A stretch of 5,776 nucleotides of DNA from Anaerolineae bacterium (GCA_029933115.1 JAOZOT010000112.1:3962-9737), one strand, 5' to 3'. Positions 1 through 5,650 are shown, counted from the first letter of the stretch. Made by a program: numbers and translations. The notes: generated by a model not told the origin, from the sequence alone.

Positions 1-51
1 CTTTTCCCTCTGTTGCAATGTGTATATCGCCCGCGCCTTGAGCACATTCAT
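1..51 (-). CDS. Possible start of a further minus-strand gene, cut by the left edge
   Basis: Reading leftward, an ATG at 51-49 opens a frame of 17 codons (MNVLKARAIYTLQQREK) with no stop before the window ends. It would begin 25 bases after the HEPN gene stop, in the same direction, which suits a fourth operon member. Against it, the upstream Shine-Dalgarno is poor: only a purine run (GAAAGAG) about 11 bases before the ATG. A GTG at 63-61 in the same frame is an alternative start. Seventeen residues are too few to assign a family. The same stretch could be ordinary intergenic DNA that happens to be open. Confidence 0.22.
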   Translation of the reverse strand, partial: MNVLKARAIYTLQQREK

Positions 52-76
52 CTGAATTTGCACTCTTTCGAGGCCG

Positions 77-517
77 CTATCCCCCAGGGCGTCTGGTTTG
101 CCCGCCCGCAGCCTCGATCAAGGCCTTGACGGTTTCAAGCACAAAACGGGCCTGTTCCAATGCCTCTTGGGCCCGCTCTGCATCGTACAGCGCCTGAGGT
201 GGTGTGCCATCTGGCCCGCCGTAGAAAGATGGTATGCGGTCTCTGGAAAGCTCCCGGCTACTCTGAAACAAACGCTTTTGCACCTGGCGTGGAAGTTGCC
301 GTACTGAGGGCTGCTGGCTCACCAATTTGTGCAGGTGGTGCTCTTTGGGCACGTCCATCCCATAAAAAGCCAGCAGCGCCTTCTGTGCTAATTCACAACT
401 CTCCTGGGAGAGACGCACCACGCGGTGGAAACGCTCGTGCTCAAAGCGTTCCTGAGCCTCAGCCAGACGGCCATCAGCTTCCTCCAACCAGGCCCACATC
501 AACTCGTGATTGGTCAC
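77..517 (-). CDS. HEPN-domain protein, partner of the adjacent MNT nucleotidyltransferase
   Basis: Small all-helical HEPN protein (PF05168-like), 146 residues from a GTG at 517-515. The start was chosen because the GTG overlaps the TGA of the nucleotidyltransferase (GTGA) and GAGGTGG lies 7 bases upstream. An upstream ATG at 571 would overlap far into the partner gene, and an ATG at 499 is an alternative. Residues 36-66 carry the family's helix pair, with QESCELAQKALLAFYG followed by a His/Leu-rich KEHHLHKL. Residues 92-101 hold RDRIPSFYGG, equivalent to the RYPs.Y segment of the non-nuclease HEPN branch, then a long C-terminal helix. I see no R-x4-6-H RNase motif, nor the R-x4-H-x-Y seen in HepT toxins. 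In the family, HEPN partners act as RNase toxins or as binding subunits of the nucleotidyltransferase; the missing motif favours the second role here, by inference. The complex is probably cytoplasmic. Confidence 0.85.
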   Translation of the reverse strand: MTNHELMWAWLEEADGRLAEAQERFEHERFHRVVRLSQESCELAQKALLAFYGMDVPKEHHLHKLVSQQPSVRQLPRQVQKRLFQSSRELSRDRIPSFYGGPDGTPPQALYDAERAQEALEQARFVLETVKALIEAAGGQTRRPGG

Positions 518-1035
518 AGCTCCACCACCTCGCCTGGCTGCATGCCGGGTTTCAGCTCCCAGTACCAGCAACCGTCCTCGAAGTAGACCCGTCGAGTGCC
601 CAACTCGCGCATACGCTGCCGCACCTGTTCCAGCTTGGCGGCAAAGAAACCATCACGATCCACGAGAAGTATAGCGTCCTGAGTCAGATCCAGGTAGAAA
701 ATGTGAGTGCGCTGCGCCTCCTCTCTGGTGTACAACCGGTATTCCAGAGCCACCGGGCGACCCTGCTGGAACAGCTCCTCCATCAGCCCGCCGTTCTCAA
801 ATTCTATCACCAAATCCACGACGCGCTTCTGAACTGCCCGCTCTTCCTCACGCGAGGGGGCGTCTACGACGACCAACACATCTATGTCGCTGCCAAGCTG
901 GGCATCCCCTCGGGCAACCGACCCGTAGAGCACGACTGAAACCAATTGTCTGCCCAACTCGCGCTCCAACAATCGGGCAAAATCCCCGGCGATCTGCCGA
1001 TAAGTTCTGACGGTTTCTTGATGGTTCTCCAACAT
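514..1035 (-). CDS. MNT-family nucleotidyltransferase (DNA polymerase beta-like fold)
   Basis: Minimal nucleotidyltransferase of about 173 residues. The catalytic signature is plain: GSVARGD at residues 38-44 (GS at 38-39) followed by GSDIDVLVV, giving the G-S-x10-D-x-D pattern with metal-binding Asp50 and Asp52. A likely third acidic strand (VVDLVIEFE, residues 72-80) follows, then a C-terminal helical/beta extension ending in PGEVVEL. Relatives transfer AMP to a protein partner (MntA on HepT) or to small molecules; the substrate here cannot be read from sequence. The stop overlaps the HEPN start by 4 bases, so translation is probably coupled. The start is uncertain: ATG at 1035 has GGGG close upstream and a weak GGAG further off, while GTG at 1053 (6 residues longer) has no Shine-Dalgarno. 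The frame is open upstream of the start as far as the TGA of the coiled-coil gene. Confidence 0.88.
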   Translation of the reverse strand: MLENHQETVRTYRQIAGDFARLLERELGRQLVSVVLYGSVARGDAQLGSDIDVLVVVDAPSREEERAVQKRVVDLVIEFENGGLMEELFQQGRPVALEYRLYTREEAQRTHIFYLDLTQDAILLVDRDGFFAAKLEQVRQRMRELGTRRVYFEDGCWYWELKPGMQPGEVVEL

Positions 1036-1098
1036 GCTACCCCACAACTCCACAACGTGGATGTCATGCGCTCGGCTTTCGAGAAAGCGGGGCCGGCT

Positions 1099-1509
1099 TC
1101 ACGGCGTGAACTGGGCAATGGCCATCAAGATAGTCAGAATAGTGCCGAACAGAGCAATGGTGCCAATCAGCCACCGCGTCTGCACCAGTATCCGCTCCGA
1201 CGTTTGGTCAAGCCGCGCTTCAAAGTGCTGGCTCATCCGCTCGAGCCGCGCCTCGAAACGTTGGCTCATCCGGTCAAAGCGCTCGTTCATCTCGCCGCGC
1301 AGGTCACCTATCTCGCCGCGCAGCTCGCGAACGTCGGCTTTGATGTCGGCCACATCGTGTTCCAATATCTCCAGCCGCGAGAGCATGTGGTGATACTCGT
1401 CGCGGGGGATGGCCTTCTCCTGCACAATCTGTTCCAGCCAGGGGACTATTTCGGCCACCAACTCATCTCCCCAGGCCTGACGCACTGCTTCGGGCACTTG
1501 TGGGGACAT
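1099..1509 (-). CDS. Small coiled-coil protein with a C-terminal membrane anchor
   Basis: Protein of 136 residues, function unknown. An N-terminal helical part (1-38, with VAEIVPWLEQIVQEKAIP) leads into a charged, heptad- and 11-residue-periodic coiled coil at about 40-110, containing LRGEIGD/LRGEMNE and RFEARLE/HFEARLD repeats. A single hydrophobic helix spans about 113-133 (LIGTIALFGTILTILMAIA), with only three residues after it. This suggests a tail-anchored protein with the coiled coil in the cytoplasm. It vaguely resembles DUF1640-type coiled-coil/TM proteins, but I cannot assign it. The ATG start is well supported by GGAGGAG six bases upstream and a promoter just beyond. It is the first gene of the apparent operon with the MNT and HEPN genes, so it may tether or regulate that pair; this is inference from position only. 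Confidence 0.8.
   Translation of the reverse strand: MSPQVPEAVRQAWGDELVAEIVPWLEQIVQEKAIPRDEYHHMLSRLEILEHDVADIKADVRELRGEIGDLRGEMNERFDRMSQRFEARLERMSQHFEARLDQTSERILVQTRWLIGTIALFGTILTILMAIAQFTP
1211..1276 (-). repeat. Two tandem 33-bp units inside the coiled-coil gene
   Basis: Units 1211-1243 and 1244-1276 match at 26 of 33 positions and share the exact core TGGCTCATCCG (1229-1239, 1262-1272). They encode the 11-residue repeat RMSQ(R/H)FEARL(E/D). Just beyond, ATCTCGCCGCGCAG recurs with a 21-base period (1289-1302 and 1310-1323), encoding the LRGE heptads. The pattern shows coiled-coil growth by short in-frame duplication. Confidence 0.75.
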
Positions 1510-1515
1510 CGCTCA

Positions 1516-1522
1516 CTCCTCC
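1516..1522 (-). promoter_or_regulatory. Ribosome binding site of the coiled-coil gene
   Basis: GGAGGAG on the minus strand, six bases before the ATG at 1509. It fixes that start and is the strongest Shine-Dalgarno site in the leftward operon. Confidence 0.8.
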
Positions 1523-1530
1523 ATCGCTAT

Positions 1531-1550
1531 TGTGATAACATTATACCACA
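1531..1550. promoter_or_regulatory. Imperfect inverted repeat over the leftward -10, possible operator
   Basis: TGTGATAACATTATACCACA has outer arms TGTGRTA and TAYCACA in inverted orientation around a 6-base centre; 14 of its 20 positions are symmetric. It covers the -10 hexamer of the leftward promoter, a position where a bound repressor would block polymerase. Toxin-antitoxin-like operons are often autoregulated this way, but the binding factor is unknown. AT-rich promoter DNA can give such symmetry by chance. Confidence 0.4.
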
Positions 1551-1568
1551 GGCGGGGTGAAAAGGGAA
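1540..1568 (-). promoter_or_regulatory. Leftward promoter for the coiled-coil/MNT/HEPN operon
   Basis: On the minus strand TATAAT (1545-1540) is preceded by TGG, close to an extended -10. A weak -35, TTCCCT (1568-1563, three of six matches), lies 17 bases upstream. Predicted transcription would start near 1533, leaving a leader of roughly 25 bases with the GGAGGAG site. Confidence 0.6.
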
Positions 1569-1649
1569 GGATGGAGCACAATCGCCCTTCCCAACCGGTA
1601 TCCAACCTCGCCTCCCAAAAAGAACCCCGTAATTTTTAAGGTTTGGCCC

Positions 1650-1678
1650 TTGACATATCAGGTGAAATGGAGTATAAT
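1650..1678 (+). promoter_or_regulatory. Consensus sigma-70 type promoter of the TrmB gene
   Basis: TTGACA (1650-1655) and TATAAT (1673-1678), both perfect consensus hexamers with a 17-base spacer. An A/T-rich stretch upstream (about 1629-1641, GTAATTTTTAAGG) could act as an UP element. The start point should be near 1685, giving a leader of about 50 bases. So strong a core promoter ahead of a regulator gene suggests that repression sets the output. Confidence 0.9.
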
Positions 1679-1695
1679 ATATCGTGATTATAAAC

Positions 1696-1725
1696 CTAAC
1701 GTCTACGTTATTATGCTAACGTCTA
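1696..1725 (+). promoter_or_regulatory. Three alternating TAACGT half-sites, candidate operator of the TrmB-family regulator
   Basis: CTAACGTCTA occurs twice as an exact direct repeat (1696-1705 and 1716-1725), 20 bases apart start to start, about two helical turns. Between them lies the inverted half-site ACGTTA (1705-1710), so the order is TAACGT, 2 bases, ACGTTA, 6 bases, TAACGT. The array lies just downstream of the predicted transcription start, and its last base is the first of the Shine-Dalgarno site. Position and symmetry fit autoregulation by the adjacent gene product through a roadblock. In RNA the ACGUUA/UAACGU pair could also form a 6-bp hairpin just before the ribosome site. Confidence 0.6.
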
Positions 1726-1732
1726 GGAGAGG
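1725..1732 (+). promoter_or_regulatory. Ribosome binding site deciding the TrmB start
   Basis: AGGAGAGG lies four bases before the ATG at 1737, with its GGAG core seven bases away. It sets the start at 1737. The frame is open back to 1557, but those 60 codons contain the promoter and operator and are not translated from this promoter. Confidence 0.85.
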
Positions 1733-1736
1733 CGAA

Positions 1737-2549
1737 ATGAACAGTGACCCTGTTGACAAGCTGGTGAAGCTTGGCTTCTCGGAGTATGAGGCCAAAGCTT
1801 ATGTGGCCCTGCTCAGGGAAAGCCCCGTCACGGGCTACCAGCTCTCCAAACAGTCCGGCGTTCCCCGCTCTATGATCTACGAGGTTCTGGGCAAGCTCAC
1901 TGCCCGTGGCGCAGCGATGACGCTGCGCAAAGGCGGTGCCACCAAGTACGCGCCGGTTCCGGCAGCCGAGTTCCTCGACCAACTCCACCGCGAGCACGAA
2001 GAACTCATCTTCTCACTCAAGGACGACCTGGCTGCTCTCACCTCAGCCTCCGATCTGGAATACGTCTGGAACATCGAAGGCCACGAGAACATTATGGCCA
2101 AAGCGGAGGAGATGATCCGCCAGGCAAAGGCCCGCATCTATCTGGCCCTCTTGCCGGTCACATTCCCGGCCTTGCAGCCTGCACTGGAAGAGGCGATCCG
2201 GCGCAGAGTGCGGGTGGTGGTCTACACCACGAGTGACCTCGATTTGCCGGGCGGTCAGGTGGTCGTCGCTCCAGTGTTTGAAGATGCCCGTGACCGGGTA
2301 GAAGGGCTGATGTTGATCCTGGTTGTTGACAGGGAGGAAGTGTTGATCGGCGAACGACTGACTGCGACCCAGGCCCGGGCTTCCTGGACCAGCAGCCCTC
2401 TCCTCGTCTTTATCGCCGAGCACCACCTGCGGACAGACCCGTATCTCCCCCAGGTCCTGGCCTGTTTGGAGGACCGGGGATTGGACCTCATCCAAGAAGA
2501 GGATCGGGAACTGTTCGCGCACGCTCTGGAGAGTCACATCAACGGCTGA
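1737..2549 (+). CDS. TrmB-family transcriptional regulator
   Basis: A 270-residue DNA-binding regulator. Residues 5-75 form the TrmB winged helix-turn-helix: VDKLVKLGFSEYEAKAYVALL, then GYQLSKQSGVPRSMIYEVLGKL as the recognition region, and a wing around RKGGATKYAPV. Residues 80-103 are a helical linker (FLDQLHREHEELIFSLKDDL) that probably dimerises. Residues 108-265 are the phospholipase-D-like effector domain, seen in WNIEGHENIMAKAEEMIRQAKARIYLAL and in DREEVLIGERL (199-208). Family members bind sugars or other small ligands and act as repressors or activators; the ligand here is unknown. The gene is transcribed from the consensus promoter and ends 23 bases before the permease, so it probably controls the export genes and itself. 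It begins at the ATG with the good ribosome site rather than the upstream open codons. Confidence 0.9.
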   Translation: MNSDPVDKLVKLGFSEYEAKAYVALLRESPVTGYQLSKQSGVPRSMIYEVLGKLTARGAAMTLRKGGATKYAPVPAAEFLDQLHREHEELIFSLKDDLAALTSASDLEYVWNIEGHENIMAKAEEMIRQAKARIYLALLPVTFPALQPALEEAIRRRVRVVVYTTSDLDLPGGQVVVAPVFEDARDRVEGLMLILVVDREEVLIGERLTATQARASWTSSPLLVFIAEHHLRTDPYLPQVLACLEDRGLDLIQEEDRELFAHALESHING

Positions 2550-2572
2550 ACGCATTAGATTGGGTAAAAGCG

Positions 2573-4819
2573 ATGATAATCTTCAAGAACCTGCTCGGAC
2601 GTAAAACCCGCAGCCTGTTGACCATCGTCGGCATTGCCATCGGCATCGCCGCCATGGTAGCTCTGGGAGCGATCGCCAATGGCCTGGAAGAAGGCTATCG
2701 GGCCATGCTCACCGGCAGTCAGGGTGACCTGATCGTCACCCAGGCCGATGCAGTTGATATTTCCGCAGCGGCCGTTGACGAGAAGGTAGGTCAGCAACTC
2801 AAAGCCCTGCCCGAAGTGGAGGACGTGACCGGCATGCTTCAGAGTATAGTCACAGCCGAGGGAGCCCGTTACTTCTTCCTCTTCGGCTATGACCCCCAGG
2901 GCTTTGCCATCGAGCATTTCAAAATCGTGGAAGGCGAGGGGTTATCGGACAGCAAACAGGTGATCATCGGCAAAATAGCGGCCGAAAATTTCAAGAAGGG
3001 CGTCGGCGATTCCCTGAAACTCTTTGGCAGCGCCTTTCGCATCGTGGGTATCTACGAAACGGGCGACGCCCTGGAAGAAGGGGGCGGGGTGATCTCCTTG
3101 AGCGACGCTCAGACCCTGTTCAGCAAACCCCACCAGGTGGCCCTCTTCTCGCTCAGGCTCAAACCCGGAGCCGATGTCGAGGAGGTGCGGCGCAAGATCG
3201 AGCGGCGCATCCCCGATGTGGTAACCTCTCAGTCGGATCAGGTGGCCAACACCCAGGAGACCATCCAGATGGTACGTGGTTTCGCCTGGGGCATCGCTTT
3301 CATCGCCATCCTCATCGGTGCGGTGGGGATGATGAACACGGTGCTGATGTCGGTCTTTGAGCGCACGCGGGAGATTGGGGTGCTGCGCTCTCTGGGCTGG
3401 CGAAGAGGGCGGGTGCTGGGCCTGATTATGGGCGAATCTCTGACCCTGAGCCTGATCGGTGGCCTGACAGGGACCGCCCTGGGCGTGGCGGCCGTCAAAG
3501 CCCTGGCCAGCTCAGCAGCCACGGGAGGGCTTCTGCAGGGCCGTTTCTCCGCCGGACTGTTCATCCAGGCCCTGGTGATAGCCCTGGTTCTGGGAGCCCT
3601 GGGCGGGTTCTATCCAGCCTGGCGAGCCTCGCGGCTGACTCCTCTGGAAGCACTGCGCTACGAGGGCGGCCTGACCGGTTCCGGGGGAAAAGGCGGGAAA
3701 TCCGTCATTCGCCATTCGCTGCCCATGACTGCGCGCAACCTTTTATGCCGCCGGACGCGCACCTTGCTGACCGTGATTGGCATCGGCATCAGCGTGGCGG
3801 TCATCGTGGCTTTGCAAGGCATCGTTGACGGTTTTGTGGCCCAATTTGAAACGATGATGGGAGGCGGGGGGCAGGCAGACCTCCTGGCCGTGGAAGCCGA
3901 CATCTCCGATATGGAATACTCCAGCATTGACGAGCGGGTGGGTAAAAAGCTGGTCACCGTACCGGGCATAAAACACGTCTCCGGCACCGTCTTTGGCCTT
4001 CTCGCCGATCCAAAGCTGACCTATCTCATCATCTGGGGCTACCATCCAGGCGAATACGCCATCCGCCAGTTCAAAATCGTGGAGGGTGAGGGGCTCTCGG
4101 CCAACCGCCAGATCATCCTGGGCAAGACGGCGGCCGAGACGATGGATAAGAAGGTCGGCCAGACGATTAAAATCCTGAACAGCAACTTCCGCATCGTCGG
4201 CATCTTTGAGACGGGGATCGGGTTTCTGGATATAAGCGGGGTCATCTCACTGCGCGAAGCGCAGAAACTCTTCAGGAAGCCGCGTCAGGTGGGCTGGTAT
4301 GCCATCAAGTTAGAAGATCCAAAAGAAGCCGACCGGGTCATAGCCTACCTGGAGGAGAACTTTCCCGAAATCTCTGTTTCCAGGACCTCGGAGCTGGCCG
4401 AAGCCCTGCCTGATTTCAAGACCACACGGACTATGGAGACTGCCATCTCTGTGCTGGCTGCGCTGGTAGGCGGTATCGGGATGATGAACACGGTGCTGAT
4501 GTCGGTCTTTGAGCGCACGCGGGAAATTGGAACTCTGAGGGCCCTGGGGTGGCGCAAGCGGCGGGTGTTGGGGCTCATTCTGCGGGAGTCGCTGCTGCTG
4601 AGCCTGGTGAGTGGTGTGATAGGAATAGGTGGGGGGATGCTATTGGGGCAGGTGGGCAGCCTGGCGCAGGGCTTTGGCAGCATGTTTCAGGCTCACTTCA
4701 GCCCGCCTCTGTTCATCAGGGCTCTGGTCATGGCCCTCGCCCTGGGGGCCGTGGCCGGCCTCTACCCCGCCTGGTGGGCCTCGCGGCTGAGCCCGGTGGA
4801 AGCGTTACGGTATGAGTAG
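2573..4819 (+). CDS. ABC transporter permease with two fused MacB/FtsX-type modules
   Basis: Inner-membrane permease of 748 residues made of two homologous halves. Each half has an N-terminal helix (about 15-37 and 397-419), an extracytoplasmic MacB-type core domain (about 40-235 and 422-618) and a three-helix FtsX domain (about 238-349 and 622-734). The predicted total is eight membrane helices, with a Gly-rich cytoplasmic linker (365-377). Shared blocks include FKIVEGEGLS, FRIVGI(Y/F)ETG, the 18-residue GMMNTVLMSVFERTREIG (252-269 and 636-653) and the end motif ASRL(T/S)P(L/V)EALRYE. MacB and LolC/E permeases normally have one such module per chain and dimerise; here one chain could supply both. 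There is no Walker A or signature motif, so the ATPase is separate. The ribosome site is poor and translation may depend on the TrmB gene 23 bases upstream. The substrate is unknown; efflux or lipoprotein-type mechanotransmission is inferred from the family. Confidence 0.9.
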   Translation: MIIFKNLLGRKTRSLLTIVGIAIGIAAMVALGAIANGLEEGYRAMLTGSQGDLIVTQADAVDISAAAVDEKVGQQLKALPEVEDVTGMLQSIVTAEGARYFFLFGYDPQGFAIEHFKIVEGEGLSDSKQVIIGKIAAENFKKGVGDSLKLFGSAFRIVGIYETGDALEEGGGVISLSDAQTLFSKPHQVALFSLRLKPGADVEEVRRKIERRIPDVVTSQSDQVANTQETIQMVRGFAWGIAFIAILIGAVGMMNTVLMSVFERTREIGVLRSLGWRRGRVLGLIMGESLTLSLIGGLTGTALGVAAVKALASSAATGGLLQGRFSAGLFIQALVIALVLGALGGFYPAWRASRLTPLEALRYEGGLTGSGGKGGKSVIRHSLPMTARNLLCRRTRTLLTVIGIGISVAVIVALQGIVDGFVAQFETMMGGGGQADLLAVEADISDMEYSSIDERVGKKLVTVPGIKHVSGTVFGLLADPKLTYLIIWGYHPGEYAIRQFKIVEGEGLSANRQIILGKTAAETMDKKVGQTIKILNSNFRIVGIFETGIGFLDISGVISLREAQKLFRKPRQVGWYAIKLEDPKEADRVIAYLEENFPEISVSRTSELAEALPDFKTTRTMETAISVLAALVGGIGMMNTVLMSVFERTREIGTLRALGWRKRRVLGLILRESLLLSLVSGVIGIGGGMLLGQVGSLAQGFGSMFQAHFSPPLFIRALVMALALGAVAGLYPAWWASRLSPVEALRYE
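3326..3372 (+). repeat. 47-bp tract, first copy, in permease module 1
   Basis: Identical base for base to 4478-4524, exactly 1152 bases (384 codons) downstream. It covers codons for GMMNTVLMSVFERTRE at the second helix of the FtsX domain. Flanking parts of the two modules differ freely, including at silent sites. Confidence 0.9.
4478..4524 (+). repeat. 47-bp tract, second copy, in permease module 2
   Basis: Second copy of the tract at 3326-3372, with no mismatches over 47 bases. The match breaks at both ends, at the Val/Ile codon before GMMN and at the Glu codon (GAG/GAA) of REIG. Confidence 0.9.
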
Positions 4820-4843
4820 AGAGGTCAGAAAGGGTTGATAGAA

Positions 4844-5548
4844 ATGAACGCCAATACATCTGTAGAAAAGTCTGACATGAGAGACAAGGTTCGGAAACGG
4901 ATGCTACAAGTCGTCGTCCAATTCCTGGTCATAGCAGCGATCTTGTTCATCTCGTCAGGCCGACTGGATTGGGTATGGGCCTGGGCCTACCTGGGCGTGG
5001 GGGTGGGCATCTTGGTCATCAACGCCTTGGTTCTGCCCCCGGAGTTGATCGCTGAGCGCGGTCAGATTAATGAGGACACCAAAGGGTGGGACAAACTGCT
5101 CGCCCCCCTCCTTATCCTTCCCACGCTGGGCACATTGATCGTGGCCGGGCTGGATGAGCGTTTTGGATGGTCGCCACAGTTGGACCGGGCGATCCAGGTC
5201 GTCGCGTTGGTCTTCTTTGCACTGGCGCAGGGCCTGTTTAGCTGGGCGATGGCGTCGAACAAGTTCTTTTCCGGCACCGTTCGCATCCAGGAAGAGCGGG
5301 GCCATGCCGTCGCCACTGGTGGCCCCTACCAGTATGTGCGCCATCCGGGTTACGTTGGGTATACCGCTTCCTGGATCGCAACGTCGCTGGCGCTCGGCTC
5401 GCTGTGGGCGCTGATCCCGGCGGGGCTTGTGATATGCCTCATGGTCGTCCGCACGGCGCTCGAGGACAGGACGCTGCTGGAGGAGCTCGACGGCTACAAG
5501 GAGTACGCGGGGCAGGTGCGTTATCGTCTGCTGCCGGGCATCTGGTAA
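4844..5548 (+). CDS. Isoprenylcysteine carboxyl methyltransferase (ICMT/PEMT)-family membrane protein
   Basis: Polytopic membrane protein of 234 residues with about five hydrophobic segments (about 20-38, 44-65, 85-102, 117-138, 170-202). The C-terminal half has the SAM-binding motif of the family, TGGPYQYVRHPGYVGY at 158-173 with Arg166-His167-Pro168. It is followed by RTALEDRTLLEELDGYKEYAGQVRYRLLPGIW, which contains the conserved E-x(n)-L-x2-EL-x-GY-x2-Y block. Eukaryotic members methylate prenylated cysteine or phospholipid head groups; bacterial members are mostly uncharacterised, so the acceptor is unknown. The start was chosen at ATG 4844, which has AAGGG nine bases upstream. A TTG at 4835 in the same frame would sit directly on that ribosome site. 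The gene begins 24 bases after the permease and is probably co-transcribed; a link to export (lipid or substrate methylation) is inference. Confidence 0.87.
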   Translation: MNANTSVEKSDMRDKVRKRMLQVVVQFLVIAAILFISSGRLDWVWAWAYLGVGVGILVINALVLPPELIAERGQINEDTKGWDKLLAPLLILPTLGTLIVAGLDERFGWSPQLDRAIQVVALVFFALAQGLFSWAMASNKFFSGTVRIQEERGHAVATGGPYQYVRHPGYVGYTASWIATSLALGSLWALIPAGLVICLMVVRTALEDRTLLEELDGYKEYAGQVRYRLLPGIW

Positions 5549-5578
5549 CCGCTAATACACGGAATGTTTGATCGCCGA

Positions 5579-5619
5579 AGGTCTCCTGACCGAGGCATAG
5601 GAGCTCGGTGAGGACACCT
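5579..5619 (+). other. Long imperfect hairpin in the leader before the last gene
   Basis: Arms 5579-5594 (AGGTCTCCTGACCGAG) and 5604-5619 (CTCGGTGAGGACACCT) pair at 14 of 16 positions around a 9-base loop. The two mismatches are C-C (5583/5615) and G-G (5588/5610). No T-run follows, so it is not a standard intrinsic terminator. Two smaller hairpins compete with it: CTCCT/AGGAG (5583-5587 with 5599-5603) and GGTG/CACC (5607-5610 with 5615-5618). It lies in the 131-base gap between two same-strand genes. Possible roles are an mRNA stability or processing stem, a protein-binding palindrome, or part of a regulatory leader. I recognise no known riboswitch class. Confidence 0.55.
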
Positions 5620-5650
5620 CCGCCCATCGTAGGACGCCAGTATAGCGAAA

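Noticed and set aside
518..571. Longer HEPN form from the ATG at 571
   Set aside because: It would overlap the MNT gene by over 50 bases and add a low-complexity Arg/Gly-rich N-terminus; the GTG at 517 has the classic 4-base overlap and a good ribosome site.
1211..1323. CRISPR-like array
   Set aside because: The repeats are in-frame coding repeats of a coiled coil, directly adjacent with no unique spacers.
160..1560. Long plus-strand open frames of 259 and 204 codons (160-939 and 946-1560)
   Set aside because: They lie antisense to the MNT, HEPN and coiled-coil genes, whose motifs are clear on the minus strand; the plus-strand translations show no recognisable domain and lack ribosome sites.
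1564..1592. Inverted repeat GGGAAGG / CCTTCCC in the divergent region as a terminator
   Set aside because: Only 7 pairs with a 15-base loop and no T-run on either strand; it also overlaps the leftward -35 region, so chance is likelier.
1557..1736. A 60-residue N-terminal extension of the TrmB-family protein
   Set aside because: The extension would run through the consensus promoter and operator, has no ribosome site, and the family domain starts right after the ATG at 1737, which has a strong Shine-Dalgarno.
4549..4815. Plus-strand 88-codon frame inside the permease
   Set aside because: Out-of-frame shadow of the second FtsX domain, which is clearly the coding frame.
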